From assembly GCA_032622095.1 (NCBI GenBank), contig CP136069.1:126997450-127061449 (forward strand): 64,000 nt of DNA, read 5' to 3'. The DNA is from Siphonodentalium dalli (Eukaryota > Mollusca > Scaphopoda > Gadilida > Siphonodentaliidae). Both the position numbers and the translations under genes were made by a program. The notes beneath the pieces were generated by a model, which saw only the letters and a list, made by a program, of their open reading frames with translations, was not told the DNA's origin and searched no databases. Each line of letters begins with the position of its first letter. The first letter of the stretch is position 1. Below, in pieces: positions 1 through 11,610 of the stretch.

Positions 1-548
1 TAAAACGTTAGTGTACATTCCACGTCTCAGCCCTGACATATACACCAAATTTAAGTAATATCCATAGAGAAACAACGGACCAAACGGAACATGTATAACA
101 CCCCGCTTACACCTTTTATTTGGAGCCGGCCTCGGCCTACACTTTATATAGTGTGTCCCCTTAGTTATCCTTTAAAATACATTATTGATCACAGTTTTTG
201 TAATTACACTATTCAGATTCGTAACAATGGATATACTAACCATTTTCACTTGAACTGTTACTAGATTACCTGGGTTTAGTGTAGACCGAGTTATTATGTG
301 TGGGCCGATAAAACCCGCCGAATCTTCCCTGCCGAATCTTCCCTCCGCCGAATCTTCACGGACCCCGTATTTTTGCCGGATGAGTCCGTCTCTGAGTTTT
401 AACTTTGATTGAGCTCTGGTGGTGACCTTGACCCCATCACGAATTTTATTTACAGCGCTTTACAGAACAATTGCGTTTCAAATTAAAAGTAAAGTGTTCT
501 GGACATCTTCTGATAGCGCCATATAATTTCATTAATATAAATAACAAG
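1..548 (+). other. Upstream and probable 5'UTR region of PRPSAP
   Basis: This is non-coding sequence ahead of PRPSAP. The word GCCGAATCTTC occurs three times in close succession between 317 and 357, with 14 and 16 bp between starts, as a short local tandem repeat. An in-frame open stretch runs from 471 into the gene but opens with TTG and has no ATG before 549, so it is more likely 5'UTR. No convincing TATA box or initiator could be assigned. Confidence 0.4.
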
Positions 549-1640
549 ATGGCGACCAAAAACAAGATGAATTACCCGGGCCAGAAATGTGAAATGTTCC
601 TTTTAGCGGGCAATTCACATCCAGAGTTGATAAATTTGATATCCATGCGTCTCGGATTGCAGTTCAGTGACATGACTATTTATCAAAAAGCAAACAAAGA
701 AACTCAGGTTGAAATAAAGCAATCAGTGCGAGGTAAAGATGTCTATATAATACAGACTGGTACAAAACATGCCAACAATGACATGATGGAATTGATGATC
801 ATTGCATATGCATGTAAGACAAACTGTGCTCGAAATATTGTTGGTGTTGTACCATATCTTCCATATTCTAGACAGTGCAAAATGAGAAAACGTGGATCAA
901 TTGTTTGTAAGCTGCTAGCATCCATGCTGAGCAAATCAGGACTGACCCACTTGATAACAATGGACCTACATCAAAAAGAAATCCAGGGTTTCTTCGACAT
1001 ACCTGTAGACAATCTCAGAGCCTCGCCATTCCTTATTGAGTACATCATACATCAGATTCCAGACTACCGCAATGCTATCATTGTTGCCAGGAATGCCAAC
1101 TCTGTAAAACGAGCAACATCTTTTGCTGAGAGACTGCGGTTAGGGATAGCTGTTATCCATGGTGAAGAAAAGGTGTCTGAAATGGAAGTTGAAGACGGGC
1201 GTAATTCGCCTCCTGTTATGGGCAAAAATGAACCACATACATTCAAATTTGGAGTCATGCCAGCTTTGCAACCCAAAGAAAAGCCTCCAATGCATGTGGT
1301 TGGAGACATCGGAGGGCGGATTGCCATCATCATAGATGATATGGTTGATGAAGTTCTGTCCTTTGTAAAGGTTGCTCAAGCATTGAAAGAGAGAGGAGCC
1401 TACAAGATATATGTGATGGCCGTGCATGGATTGTTGTCATCAGATGCAGCTAATCTTATAGATAATTCATGTATTGACGAGGTTGTTGTGACAAACACAG
1501 TACCACATGAAATTCAGAAGTTACAGTGTCATAAGATAAAGACGGTGGATGTAAGCTTGATGCTCACGGAGGCGATAAGAAGAATACATCATGGAGAATC
1601 TATGTCTTACTTATTTAGAAACATTGGTATGGATGACTGA
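549..1640 (+). CDS. PRPSAP: Phosphoribosyl pyrophosphate synthetase-associated protein (PRPSAP1/2-like)
   Basis: A 363-residue, single-exon frame that closely matches the PRPSAP family, the non-catalytic regulatory partners of PRPP synthetase in the cytosol (PRPP feeds purine, pyrimidine and NAD synthesis). The PRS fold is readable from end to end: [12 protein letters not shown] (59-70), the [15 protein letters not shown] block (112-126), [13 protein letters not shown] (137-149), [11 protein letters not shown] (151-161) and the PRPP-loop region [15 protein letters not shown] (251-265). Residues about 205-248 form the insert that separates PRPSAPs from catalytic synthetases. The length fits vertebrate PRPSAP1/2 (roughly 356-369 residues). 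The start at 549 has A at -3 and G at +4 (AAGATGG); an in-frame TTG at 471 is not a credible start. AATAAA lies at 1948-1953. Vertebrate orthologues are split by introns, so the intronless state is notable. Family is sure; PRPSAP1 versus 2 cannot be decided. Confidence 0.93.
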   Translation: MATKNKMNYPGQKCEMFLLAGNSHPELINLISMRLGLQFSDMTIYQKANKETQVEIKQSVRGKDVYIIQTGTKHANNDMMELMIIAYACKTNCARNIVGVVPYLPYSRQCKMRKRGSIVCKLLASMLSKSGLTHLITMDLHQKEIQGFFDIPVDNLRASPFLIEYIIHQIPDYRNAIIVARNANSVKRATSFAERLRLGIAVIHGEEKVSEMEVEDGRNSPPVMGKNEPHTFKFGVMPALQPKEKPPMHVVGDIGGRIAIIIDDMVDEVLSFVKVAQALKERGAYKIYVMAVHGLLSSDAANLIDNSCIDEVVVTNTVPHEIQKLQCHKIKTVDVSLMLTEAIRRIHHGESMSYLFRNIGMDD

Positions 1641-1947
1641 AAGTCATCAGTGATCACGAGAAACTGAATGTATATGTACATGTAACAGCACAAAACAAAT
1701 GTTGCATACCACTAGTCAACTCCAAATAGTGCTACCGAAGTTGAATAATCATTAATTAATCAGAATTATTTGTAGTTTCATGTACAGTATGATATAACGG
1801 TAATTTCTTGACCATAATTTTGAGTTGTGAATTCTCACACATGTATGACATAATGTTTAATTTGTTTGTTGTACAGCTCTCTTTGGAAGTTTGTATGCAG
1901 TTGAATTACATGTTTGATTGTTTGTTGTATTGTATTCTCGGGATACA

Positions 1948-1953
1948 AATAAA
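1948..1953 (+). promoter_or_regulatory. Probable polyadenylation signal of PRPSAP
   Basis: AATAAA stands about 310 bp after the PRPSAP stop codon and fits a short 3'UTR. T-rich and GT-rich sequence follows it. It is assigned by position only. Confidence 0.45.
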
Positions 1954-2198
1954 TATACCAATATGTTCATTAATTTTCCAGAAAAAAAGCCACACTGTAC
2001 AGCCCTGTAAGGTCCTTATTTACATGTAGATCTATATGTTTATAAATTTTTCCACAACATCACAATGCCACCTATCATCAGAACTGAATTGTAAAATGTT
2101 TGGGATGAAGTATTGCAATATTTCAAGAACATATACATGTATGACATGCATGTACATGCATATGCTCTTGAAAAAATTGAGAAACTTGTCCTAATAGT

Positions 2199-2440
2199 AT
2201 GGAAGTATATTTATTCTAGTACAGAGGAATTTAAATGCTATTACAAGGTTTGCTTTCTCCAGGAAAACAATTGTGAATTGTGCAAAAGGTACAAGTTTTG
2301 TGAGTATAAGTACTGTAGTAAAAGTATGGAAGTATATTTATACTAGTACAGAGGAATTTAAATGGTACTACTAGGTCAGACTAGGTTAGCATTTTCCAGG
2401 AAAACAATTGTGAATTGTACAACAGTACAAGTTTGGCAAA
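2199..2440 (+). repeat. Tandem duplication, period 127 bp
   Basis: Two adjacent diverged copies start at about 2201 and 2328. Both contain GGAAGTATATTTAT, CAGAGGAATTTAAATG and AGGAAAACAATTGTGAATTG in the same order. There is no coding signal. Confidence 0.75.
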
Positions 2441-2520
2441 TACAGGATTGAGAACTTATTAAGTATCTCACATCTAGTACTAGTAGTAGTATGGTGTGTC
2501 AAGTTGAACAGCTAGTACAT

Positions 2521-2908
2521 TAGGGGCTTTTAGGGCTGCAACGATTCATCGTGAATTCAATGTTTTGCAATACACTTTCAAACGATACGCATATTGTATC
2601 GTGTGATGTGTATCGCGATACAGGAAAACAAGTAATGTCTGAAGATGGGCTAGTGTAAAAAAGTAAAACCTGCAATTATCTCTCAAGCTTACATGTATGA
2701 TATGTATATTTTACTCATCTAGCCAACAATTAAACTCCATTTTAGTTTAATATGATCTCTACCTCCAGTTATAATAAACTTGATGTTTCTGATAGTTCAG
2801 GAGGTATTCATATGGAAATACTAATTTATTGTATCATATGTATCGCATCGTTGATCATGAATCCATGATTCGTATCATATCGTGTCCAAGTGTATCGTTG
2901 CAGCCCTA
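2521..2908 (+). mobile_element. Non-autonomous hAT element with 8-bp target duplication
   Basis: The ends are inverted: TAGGGCTGCAACGAT from 2531 and ATCGTTGCAGCCCTA ending at 2908. Ten extra bases beginning TAGGG precede the left terminal repeat. TAGTACAT is present exactly on both sides (2513-2520 and 2909-2916), an 8-bp target duplication as expected for hAT transposition. Inside are AT-rich sequence and CGATAC-type words (GTATCGTGTG, TGTATCGCGATAC). There is no transposase, so movement would need an enzyme from elsewhere. Confidence 0.82.
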
Positions 2909-3979
2909 TAGTACATGTATGTTTCAATCTGTTTGTCACATGTTTTTCCACCATGTACTATTATTCTGCCCTGTACTATCATTAGAATACTTGGAAACTT
3001 CCAGTCTTTCACCCTGTACTATTATTTGAATCCCGAGAGTAGATATTGTATAAATAGGACTCGGATTTGTTGGATTTCTAACAGAATGTGTTTTCTTGTT
3101 ATAGTTTTAGTAGATACCATCTACAACCAAGCCTTTGGTTCAATATATTGAATTCATGCAATCTGCTTGACATCAATGTTATTGACAGATTTTAAACACA
3201 GATCAGTATATAATTAACCAAGTGCTATTAACCATGAGAAAATTTTTCACAAATTAAAAATAAAATTAGTTTTTGTATTTCTTTTCCCCCCCCCCCACAC
3301 TCTTGGCAATTCAGTATGTGCATTGCCATGTATTTAAAGGGGCACTGTACACTAAATCCGGCCATTTATGTGACCATCTCCTATTATACTCAACAGAATA
3401 TACTAGTATGCAACAAATGAATGAATTTGAGCCACAAACGAGTGCAAAATACCCTCATGTGCTCTATGAATTGATGTAAACAACATGTTAACTATAATGG
3501 AAATGAGATTCTGACCTATTCATGCCCTCTGATATGTTGTCCTTAGTAGGACCATCCAGTTACTGTATATTCTGTTTCGCTGAGTGTTGGTCTGACAGTA
3601 TGCATATTCTAAGACTTGTATGGCACGGTATGAGAGGTAACCGATGTTGTGGTCTCTTTCATTGGGGATATTGACTTTCACATGTGGAAGTTTTTCGTGT
3701 GTCTGAGTGGACTTCTATTTCTGAGGTGAGCCATACATCCCTGGAGGATGGTGTGGGTGTAATGTGTTTGGTCATATACTAAGTAGTTGGGGTGATTAAT
3801 TACAAGATTATGGTTTAGTAAGGGAAGCCTAACTGTCTTAGTAAAGCGTAGGTCGGTATGAATTCTCATAAGTAATTGCTTGTTAACACGTTGACTGCCG
3901 ACCACGAGTTATCTCGTACATTTTGCATGTAATTGAATGGGAGTCGGCAGTCAATGTGTAAGTACCGGTATAATAAATT

Positions 3980-4157
3980 AGGTATTTAGTGTACCAATAC
4001 TTGATGTATTAAAATATAGTGTAGCTGATTTCACTTGGGTAAAACTCTTGAGGTGATTTGTCACTATTTGTCAGTGACACATCACCTGAAGAGCTTAACC
4101 CAAGAGAAATCAGTTACACTATATAACAATACAAAAAGTATTGGAATACCAAATACA
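3980..4157. repeat. Long imperfect palindrome (hairpin repeat)
   Basis: The left arm contains AGCTGATTTCACTTGGGT and the right arm ACCCAAGAGAAATCAGTT. Outer arms pair through CCAATACTTGATGTATT with AATACAAAAAGTATTGG. The loop lies around 4070. No clean target duplication is seen, so it could be a small foldback-type MITE. Confidence 0.72.
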
Positions 4158-4193
4158 TATAATGAAAATGATTTTATGACTTGAGTCAGTTAA

Positions 4194-4603
4194 AGGTGCT
4201 CAATCCGATTAAGCACCCCTAAATTACTATTTCTTTTGCTTCAGGGGTAAAAAATATTTGAGTCGAGGAACCCACCCATCAAAGCTCAGAGTGATCAGAT
4301 ATTGATTTTTGAAGTTTGTTATTTCTCGAGATGTGTACTAATAATTGCCCCAGAAACACTTAATCAAACGGACGAAAATGGATAACTCTAAAATCAAGTG
4401 GTAATAATAACGCAACTTTGACCAAGACCATCCTTTTGACAGCGTGTTCTGGGCCACAAAAAATAGCAATAACAAAACTTCAAAAATTTATATCTGATCA
4501 CTCTGAGCGTTGATGGGTAGGTTCCTCGACTAGAATCAAATATTTTTACCCCCCGAAGCCAAAGAAATAGTAATTTATGAGGGTCTGATCGGATTGAGTA
4601 CCT
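4194..4603 (+). mobile_element. TTAA-target MITE, family B, copy 1
   Basis: The inverted ends AGGTGCTCAATCCGAT and ATCGGATTGAGTACCT are each flanked by TTAA (4190-4193 and 4604-4607). The arms pair for about 120 bp and include a motif around GTCGAGGAACC. TTAA duplications with no coding sequence fit a piggyBac- or Kolobok-type non-autonomous element. Related copies are at 4654-5940 and 47561-48027. Confidence 0.8.
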
Positions 4604-4653
4604 TTAAGACAAATTCCTTGCCAAATTCACATATAAACATAATTTGTGCTTAA

Positions 4654-5940
4654 AGGTATTCAATCCGACTCGATGGTCCCCATATCATCAGATTCTAACA
4701 ACAACAACAAAATTTCAAATGCCGCTTCAGTTATCAGAATCGATTAATTGCCCAAAAATAATGCTAAGGCCAAAAAAAAAAGATGCTATGTTTCCGTACA
4801 TCGACCGACCCTAAAAATAACCCGCCGACCCTAATCTTTTTATTGAGAAAATGTCAATTTTTTGTATTGTTTTTACCATTTATAATGCACATAAATATTG
4901 ATGGTCATTAGTGTTCAAAACACATGGTTTCTAACATATTCCTGTGAAAAGTGACCATGAAGTGACTGCTGTCTCAAACGCCCCCAGGTGTGTGATGGGT
5001 TGTTGACTGATGAGCATGCATTTTTCAATTTTAATTTCCTGAGAGTGGATCTCATGCCTGCTTTATGCCTTGTTTGGGTCTTATGGAACATAGGAACACT
5101 ATCAACAGACATGGTGGGTGTATATATACATGTACATGTATAGAGGTTATCACCACATGTTAGGTGTACATGTATAGCTACTGTTTCCAAAAACCAGGCA
5201 TGCTAGGTTGGGTGTACTCATGACTACCTCCAGACAATGGGATGTAGTCGTCACAATACAAGTACGGTATAATGGTGGTATTATGTGTAAAATTCTTATA
5301 AAAAGTTAGCGACATGAATTTCGTACCAAGTTTATAGCCAAATTTATGGAAATATGGAATGTGAATAATAAAAAACATACTTTATAAGCATGAAGTAAGT
5401 TTGATCTTTTATCAATCTTAATGTATATTTCCACTGTGTTGATAAAGTAATACTTTCCCCTCAACCCGAGTTGGCATTTTATGTCATTTTATGTCATTTC
5501 GGTCGAGGTAGTTCAATATTTCTGAAGCTGGATAGAAAATATCAAAATAAAATAAAATAAAAAATTTCCCTACCTACCCTAATTTTTTCCCTCAGTTATC
5601 GGAAACATACAATCTTTTTTTTTTTTGGCCTAACCACAGTCAACAGATTTTTGGTAATTTTATACTATAGTTATTTATCAAACTTTTGTTCAACGAAATT
5701 TTGCCGGTTTGTCAAATATCTGACACAAAAAAGCCACTTGATTTTAGAGTTATCCATCTTCATCCCCAATTTGGTCCAAGGCCGTCTTCTCGTCGACTTT
5801 TACTGGGCCATTTAAAATATTGGTGGTGAAAAATAATAGATTTAAAAAATCGATATCTGATTACTCTGAGCTTTGATGGGTGGGTTCCTCGATTCAAATA
5901 TATTTTACCCCCGAATCCAAGGAAATAGTAATTAAAAACA
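4654..5940 (+). mobile_element. TTAA-target MITE, family B, copy 2, right end lost, split by another element
   Basis: It begins after TTAA (4650-4653) with AGGTATTCAATCCGA and matches copy 3 (47561-48027) in order, including CTTCAGTTATCAGAATCGAT and GTTATCCATCTTCATC. The match is broken between 4767 and 5631 by a separate element. The final inverted end is missing; homology fades at about 5940. It is therefore a truncated copy hosting a younger insertion. Confidence 0.75.
4768..5630 (+). mobile_element. Non-autonomous element with TAA target duplication (PIF/Harbinger-like) inside family B copy 2
   Basis: The ends are inverted: GGCCAAAAAAAAAAGAT with TATGTTTCCG nearby on the left, and CGGAAACATA followed by ATCTTTTTTTTTTTGGCC on the right. 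TAA flanks both sides (4765-4767 and 5631-5633), and the uninterrupted sibling at 47561-48027 reads ATGCTAA across this point. A 3-bp TWA duplication is typical of PIF/Harbinger. The interior has no recognisable gene. Confidence 0.65.
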
Positions 5941-6099
5941 TTCCTTTCCATCCAGTCCACTCATTGGGGTTAATTAGATAGATAGATACTTTAGTACATG
6001 TTTTTTAGTTAGTAGTAAATAATGCTTTTATTCTCAGCCATTATTCACATGTACAGTATTTACACTGTTCAGATATTCCTTGGTGTCCCAATTTATACT

Positions 6100-6296
6100 C
6101 ACAGGGGCTTGTCACTAAGAAAACAAGTAAAAATATAAATAAAACATATCAAAATTAAAAACAAGTGCACCATTTTAACGAATACATCGCTGTTGATATT
6201 AAAAGCAATGTGTTTGTTAAAGTCGCGTGCTTGTTTTTAATTTTGATCTTCTTTATATTTTTCAAGTTACTCGTTTTCTTAATGCCAAGCCCTGTG
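6100..6296. mobile_element. Short palindromic hAT-like MITE
   Basis: The ends CACAGGGGCTTG and CAAGCCCTGTG pair, and the arms continue for about 70 bp (AAGAAAACAAGTAA with TTACTCGTTTTCTT). The flanks TTTATACT (6092-6099) and TTTATACC (6297-6304) agree at 7 of 8 bases, consistent with an 8-bp hAT duplication. Confidence 0.65.
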
Positions 6297-6670
6297 TTTA
6301 TACCTACATGTAGAATTTAATAGTCATTTTGCAGCATGGCTTTGTCATTGCATGTATCTCCATACTCTTCATATGTATGAAGAATATACCGATAGCTCTA
6401 TGTATTTGGCCATAAAGTTGAGTTAGCCGAAGGATATCAGGAAGGGAAATGTTCATCTATTTATATACATTCTTTATTTCCTCCACTCTTGCATAACATT
6501 GTGATCATCAATCACATTATCATTGATGTGGTCACTCTCAACAGAAAAATGTTGGAAACGGTACACAGTCTTCATCGAAGGTGATGAAGGATTATTTCTT
6601 CTCTGGGATCAGCTTGGGCATTGCCCCATCAGTTCTTCACCAAACTACCAGTCCCATAATTTGATTGTAA

Positions 6671-6850
6671 CCAGAAATTTTGCAAAAACCCTGTGCCAAT
6701 GCATTCTATTATATATGGGAGTCTCCCATAGGGAGCCTCACATATATAAGAGAATACTTGGCCTAACAATATTTACCTTGCCCTTGTAAGACATAGCATT
6801 CTCTCCCAATGGGAGACTCACACATAAAAGAGAATGCACTGGCACACGAT
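6671..6850 (+). repeat. Two imperfect hairpins of the CCAATGCATTCTCTTATATATG family
   Basis: GCCAATGCATTCTATTATAT pairs with ATATAAGAGAATACTTGGC across a loop rich in CTCCCATAGGGAG. A second, shorter hairpin (GCATTCTCTCCCAATGGGAG) follows. The flanks TTTTGCAAAAACCCTGT and AACAATATTTACCTTG are shared, inverted, with the copy at about 15150-15255, so this is a dispersed repeat larger than the hairpin. Confidence 0.6.
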
Positions 6851-6996
6851 CATTAATGCTGCACCAGCGCAGCTCCCATCATGAAAGGGTTAACCTGTCC
6901 TCATAATTGACTATGGCAATCAGCAATGCTGAAGAAAACTGGGCTCACAGCAAGGTTTGCCGAAGCCAAAAAATCTTATTTAAGAGTGCTGCTTAA

Positions 6997-7558
6997 AGGG
7001 GTACTGTACGCCATTTTCATTAAATTTCCGGTGACAACAACGATCTAATATCGATAATATATAGAAACATAAGTAATTTGAGTCGAAGATGTATTCTGTA
7101 AACGCTCAGGTTAATAGGCTATCTTAAAATTTAATAATTTAAAAGTTAATAATTTGATATAAATTGAATTTATGACTGGAGCCATAAAATGGCGTCAATT
7201 AAATTACGAATTACCGTAATCAAAAATAGTAATTGAGGGATACTGGATTTTTAAACCGATCGCACACACGATTGCTTAAAATATTATGATGATACGGGGA
7301 GAACACTCAAGCCACTCATTGACTAGCGACGATACAATAACTTAAATGATTATATGGGACTAGTATGCATATAATATAACTTTTATTTTTACAAAAATTA
7401 CTCGACAACGACAATTTGTATTTTTGCATTCCGGTAAATTTGTCATCCGTAACATGACTTCGTACTCAACAGACTTTCAAATAATGGAAAATTGTTACCT
7501 TATTCTCCGACTCGGAGACTATAGAAACCAACAACAACATTTGACGTACAGTACCCCT
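6997..7558 (+). mobile_element. TTAA-target MITE, family A (piggyBac-like), copy 1
   Basis: The left end is AGGGGTACTGTACGCC and the right end GACGTACAGTACCCCT, each followed outward by TTAA (6993-6996 and 7559-7562). At 562 bp it has no gene. Copies 2 (41538-42128) and 3 (50416-50994, reversed) match along their length, including the ATTTCCGGTGACAACAACGA block near one end. Confidence 0.85.
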
Positions 7559-7562
7559 TTAA

Positions 7563-7965
7563 AGATATATTATGGACTTATTCGGGTGAATGAAACTGAT
7601 AAGTTTGTATTCAGATACTATGCCAACTAGTGGAATGTAGCATTCTACTAACATCACCAAAAATCTCAAGCAAATCGACTGTAACACTCCATAGAAAACA
7701 TCGTCAGAACTACGCTCAATTGTAAATATTTACCTCTCGATTCGGGACGCAACTACATCGATAAACTAACGGAAACGATTTCACCATCGAGAGTCGCTAT
7801 AAGATTGATGATGTGTCGTGTCAATTTGGATATAATATTTGTATAATATAACTACTTTGAGCAAGATTATTATCCATTTCTATTTGATCACCCTACCGGA
7901 GTGATTCACATCACTTTAACTATCGGCAATGATATACCAGTAGGTGAATTTGATACCATTAACCA
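7563..7965 (-). repeat. Fragment related to the interior of the 16.4-20.8 kb element
   Basis: The reverse complement matches 19610-20017 with many shared words, for example TATTCGGGTG, TATGCCAACT, GTAGCATTCTACTAA, TCGATTCGGGACGCA and GATCACCCTACCGGAGTG. It has no reading frame of note. It is a solo, diverged fragment of that repeat family, lying directly beside a TTAA MITE. Confidence 0.7.
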
Positions 7966-8110
7966 TTTTGCAATCAACAGTGAACCAAGGGTATCTGGAT
8001 GTAATTATTTTTGTTTGTAGATAAAACAACCGACTCTATATAATATACCCATTTGGGATTTTGGCTTGTACTTGATTCTTACGAGAGATGGCCAAAATGA
8101 TTTATCTCTA

Positions 8111-8572
8111 TATGTGACCCGCCATATCAAATCCAGTCGGGATTTTTTTACCCTGTGCCAATGCATTCTCTTATATATGCGAGTCGACCATAGGTCGCCT
8201 CGCATATATAAGAGAATGCATTGGCTTAATAATAAAAAAAAATTATCATATTTTTAAAATAAATGTTTCTTACAATTTTTAGTACATAAAATAAAATAAC
8301 ATCCATTACCCTGCAGGGAGCCCCACACATATATAGAAGCACATAGAAGAGTGTCGTCTGCTCATGTTTGTCTGGGGCTCTGTATGGGTGAAATTATAAA
8401 ATTGTTAAAGAATACAAGAACAAATTATTGAAATTGTAAAAAATTGTTAGGCCAATGCATTCTCTTATATATGCGAGGCGACCTATGGTCGACTCGCATA
8501 TATAAGAGAATGCATTGGCACAGGGTAAAAAAATCCCGACTTCTGACTGGATTTGATATGGCGGGTCACATA
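8111..8572. mobile_element. TA-flanked MITE whose inverted arms each contain a full hairpin
   Basis: The ends TATGTGACCCGCCATATC and its inverse at 8558-8572 start arms of about 115 bp that include ATCCAGTCGGGATTTTTTT and CCCTGTG. Each arm ends in a complete hairpin (8157-8224 and 8454-8520) built from GCCAATGCATTCTCTTATAT and its complement around a GTCGACC or GTCGCC loop. The middle (8227-8450) is AT-rich and non-coding. The terminal TA suggests a mariner-like target, but this is not decisive. Confidence 0.72.
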
Positions 8573-9261
8573 TTTCCTTTTTCCTGTGAACAGTGACTGT
8601 TATTATGAGGACATTGGCTAAGACTATTTCTGTAATGAAGTTACTGTTCTAAAGTTGACTAAAAATCAGGAAATGTCAAGCAAAGTAATAGTGGAAAATA
8701 AATTATTCTCAGGTCCCTATACTTTTTCAGATTGTTGCAGTTTTGGAACAGCAACCAGTCTATTCAACAATAGTGTACGCAAATAAACAGACATGGGAGT
8801 CGAGGAAACAATGACATAATAATGACAGCAATTATATCCACTTTGAGATGAAAATCTGTTAATAAAATGTACTTATACTAGTACATCCCCGAAGTAGAAA
8901 CTTAAGACAGTTGTTACTGAATTTTGCATATTAGACTGGTCTTTGCAACAGTTGAACCAGCCGAATCGTAGTAACCTGACCCTTTCTGCCCTAATTATAG
9001 TTGGCCTTCCCTGTATGCAACAGTCTTATAGAAAAGGTGAGATAGTTTATTTCTTGCACTCAAACCTAACTTTGAAATTCTGAGCGACAGATAGTGAACC
9101 AGAAAAATCAGATACCCGCATCTGAAAGACTGGGTATATTTATCGGCAACTAAAAGAAAATTAAAGTGTCAATGACACTGTAGCTCAACTTGGAAAGGGA
9201 ATAATTTCATGTGTTACAGTCAATGGAGTGATTAGGAATGTGGAAAGTTGAAAGGCCTAGT

Positions 9262-11610
9262 TGTGCAAAGAGTAAAATCCAAGATGGCCACTGGCAGCCA
9301 TGTTTTTTTGCCGAATGACCCAAAAAATACTCGTTCCCATTTACATGTCATTGTTAACATCCATCACAAATTTCATGATGATCCGACAAAAGATACAACC
9401 TGTAGCCTGTGTGAAAGGATTTAGTCATGTAAAGAGTAAAATACAAGATGGCTGCTGGTGGCCATGATTTTTGGCCGAATGACCTCAAAATTACTCGTTT
9501 CCCATCTACACGTCATTGTTAACATCCATGACAAATCTCATGATGATCGGACTTGTAGCCCGTGCCAAAGGATTTAGTCATGCAAAGAGTAAAATCCAAG
9601 ATGGCTGCTGGCTAGGGGTGGGAAGATACGCTAGTGCCACGATACGATACGTATCTCGATACACTGTTCGCGATACGAGTGCGTATCTAGATACATATAT
9701 ACTTACTACATAGATACACTCCAGACATTGTTTCAGAATTTAATCAAATCAAACATGACAACTCAAACACAAGCTTATTAGGGCAAATAGCATTACTGTG
9801 CCTACTTGCAACTGAAACTTTCAAACAAGTCAATAGTTATTATGAGTCTGATCTACTCTAAACAGTAAATACAAGATCGACTATTTATTGGTAAGTTAAT
9901 GGTAACGTCTGTAAGTGTCTAAGTGATCGTGCTTAAAATCACTTGTTAATAAATCACAAAATGCGGAGCTGCCAATGTAAGAGGAGTAACTCTAAATACA
10001 ATGTACTAGATTCAGACAACTGGACTCGTAACTATACGAATTGAGTTCGAGTGACACGCGATTACGCGGTCAAAATGAAGGGTACCGCGGAAAGTACCGG
10101 TATATTTAGAAGGCAGTATTGTGTCAGCTGCGAGCGCACGTGACATGTGCTTCCGAAACCGAAACGGGAAGTTATATATCAATTGTGCCATGTGGCGTAA
10201 ATATGCACCGGCTCTAATCAAACACGCGATGCACGTGCAGCACGGACACATTATAGTACGTTTCATCACTTTCGCGCGAAGCTATATATGCACATGCGAA
10301 GTCTTGTTTTAACTTTGTTTTAGGACTGAAACTCTCGATATATCTTAATAGCCGATCAAGTGACTATGCTTTTCAAAGTTTTCGTACAGTAATCATTTAT
10401 TATGAATTATATGTGTATCGCAATACGACGATATTTAAGGATTTGTATCGGTGCATGCATCGTGTGTTACCGTATCGCGATACACCGGTGCATCGGTGTA
10501 TCTTCCCACCCCTACTGCTGGCGGCCATGTTTTTTGACTGAACAATACCAAAATGACTCATTCCCATCTACATGTCAATATTAACATCCATGATAAATAT
10601 CATGATGATCAGACCAAAGCTACGACCTTAGCCCGTGCTAAAGGATTTAGTCATGCAAAGAGTAATATCCAAGATGGCTGCTGGCGGCCATGTTGTTTGG
10701 CAGAATGACCCCAAAATGATTCGTTCCCATCTACATGTCAATATTAATATCCATGACAAATTTAATGATGATCATACCAAAGCTACGACCTGTAGCCCGT
10801 GCCAAAGGATTTAGTCATGTGAAGAGTAAAATCCAAGATGGCTGCTGGCGGCCATGTTTTTTGGCCGAAACGACCCCAAAATTACTCGTTCCCATTTACA
10901 TGTCAATATTAACATCTATGACAAATTTACTGATGATCCGACAAAAGATAGGACCTGTAGCCCATGCTAATGGATTGAATTTTGAAATCAAAGATGGCCA
11001 CTCGCAGCCATGTTTTTTGGCCGAACGACCCCAAAATGACTCGTTCCCATCTACATGTCAATGTCAACAGCCATGACAAATCTCATAATGATCTGACCAA
11101 AGGTACGACCTGTAGCCCATGCCAAAGGATTTAGTCATGCAAAGAGTAAAATCCAAGATGGCTGCTGGTGGCCATGTTGTTTGGCCAAATGACCCCAAAA
11201 CGACTCGTTCCCATCTACATGTCATTGTTAACATTCATGATGATCCGACCAAAGCTACGACCTGTAGCCCGCGCCAAAGGATTTAGTCATGCAAAGAGTA
11301 AAATCCAAGATGGCTGCTGGTGGCCATGTTTTTCGGCCGACCAACCCCAAAATGACTCGTTCCCATCTACATGTCAATATTAACATCCATGACAAATTTC
11401 ATGATGATCAGACGAACAGTACGACCTGTAGCCCGCGCTAATGTATTTAATTTTGAAATCCAAGATGGCCGCGTGGCCATGTTTTTTGGCCGAATGACCC
11501 CAAAATGACTCTTTCCCATCTACATGTCAATGTCAACATTCATGACAAATTTTATAAAAATCAGACCAAAGGTATGACCTGTAGCCCGCGCCAAAGGAAA
11601 TTGTTGACGG
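9262..11610 (+). repeat. Tandem array of ~155-bp units, interrupted by a hAT element
   Basis: About nine diverged units carry the words AGAGTAAAATCCAAGATGG, GGCCATGTTTTTTGGCC and ACTCGTTCCCATCTACATGT. Unit starts fall 150-165 bp apart on both sides of the insertion at 9613-10514. The array ends in GACGGACGCCAACC followed by a short TAGCTCA / TGAGCTA inverted word, a tail style common in dispersed marine-invertebrate repeats. Reading frames across it are by-products of the repeat. Confidence 0.85.
9613..10514 (+). mobile_element. Non-autonomous hAT element (902 bp) inside the tandem array
   Basis: The inverted ends are TAGGGGTGGGAAGATAC and GTATCTTCCCACCCCTA. The array sequence CTGCTGGC is present on both sides (9605-9612 and 10515-10522), a perfect 8-bp duplication. 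Removing the element restores the array unit. The subterminal zones are rich in CGATAC and GTATCG words, like the shorter element at 2521-2908. There is no transposase. Confidence 0.88.

Noticed and set aside
471-548. N-terminal extension of PRPSAP by 26 residues
   Set aside because: It would need a TTG start, lacks family similarity, and the ATG at 549 has a strong start context and family-like length.
3334-3360. TTAAAGGGGCACTGTAC, like one end of the family-A TTAA element
   Set aside because: Only about 13 of 16 end bases fit and no matching right end or TTAA was found downstream. It may be a solo relic but cannot be supported.
10735-11076. 113-codon frame
   Set aside because: It lies wholly in the ~155-bp tandem array and repeats its own sequence every unit.
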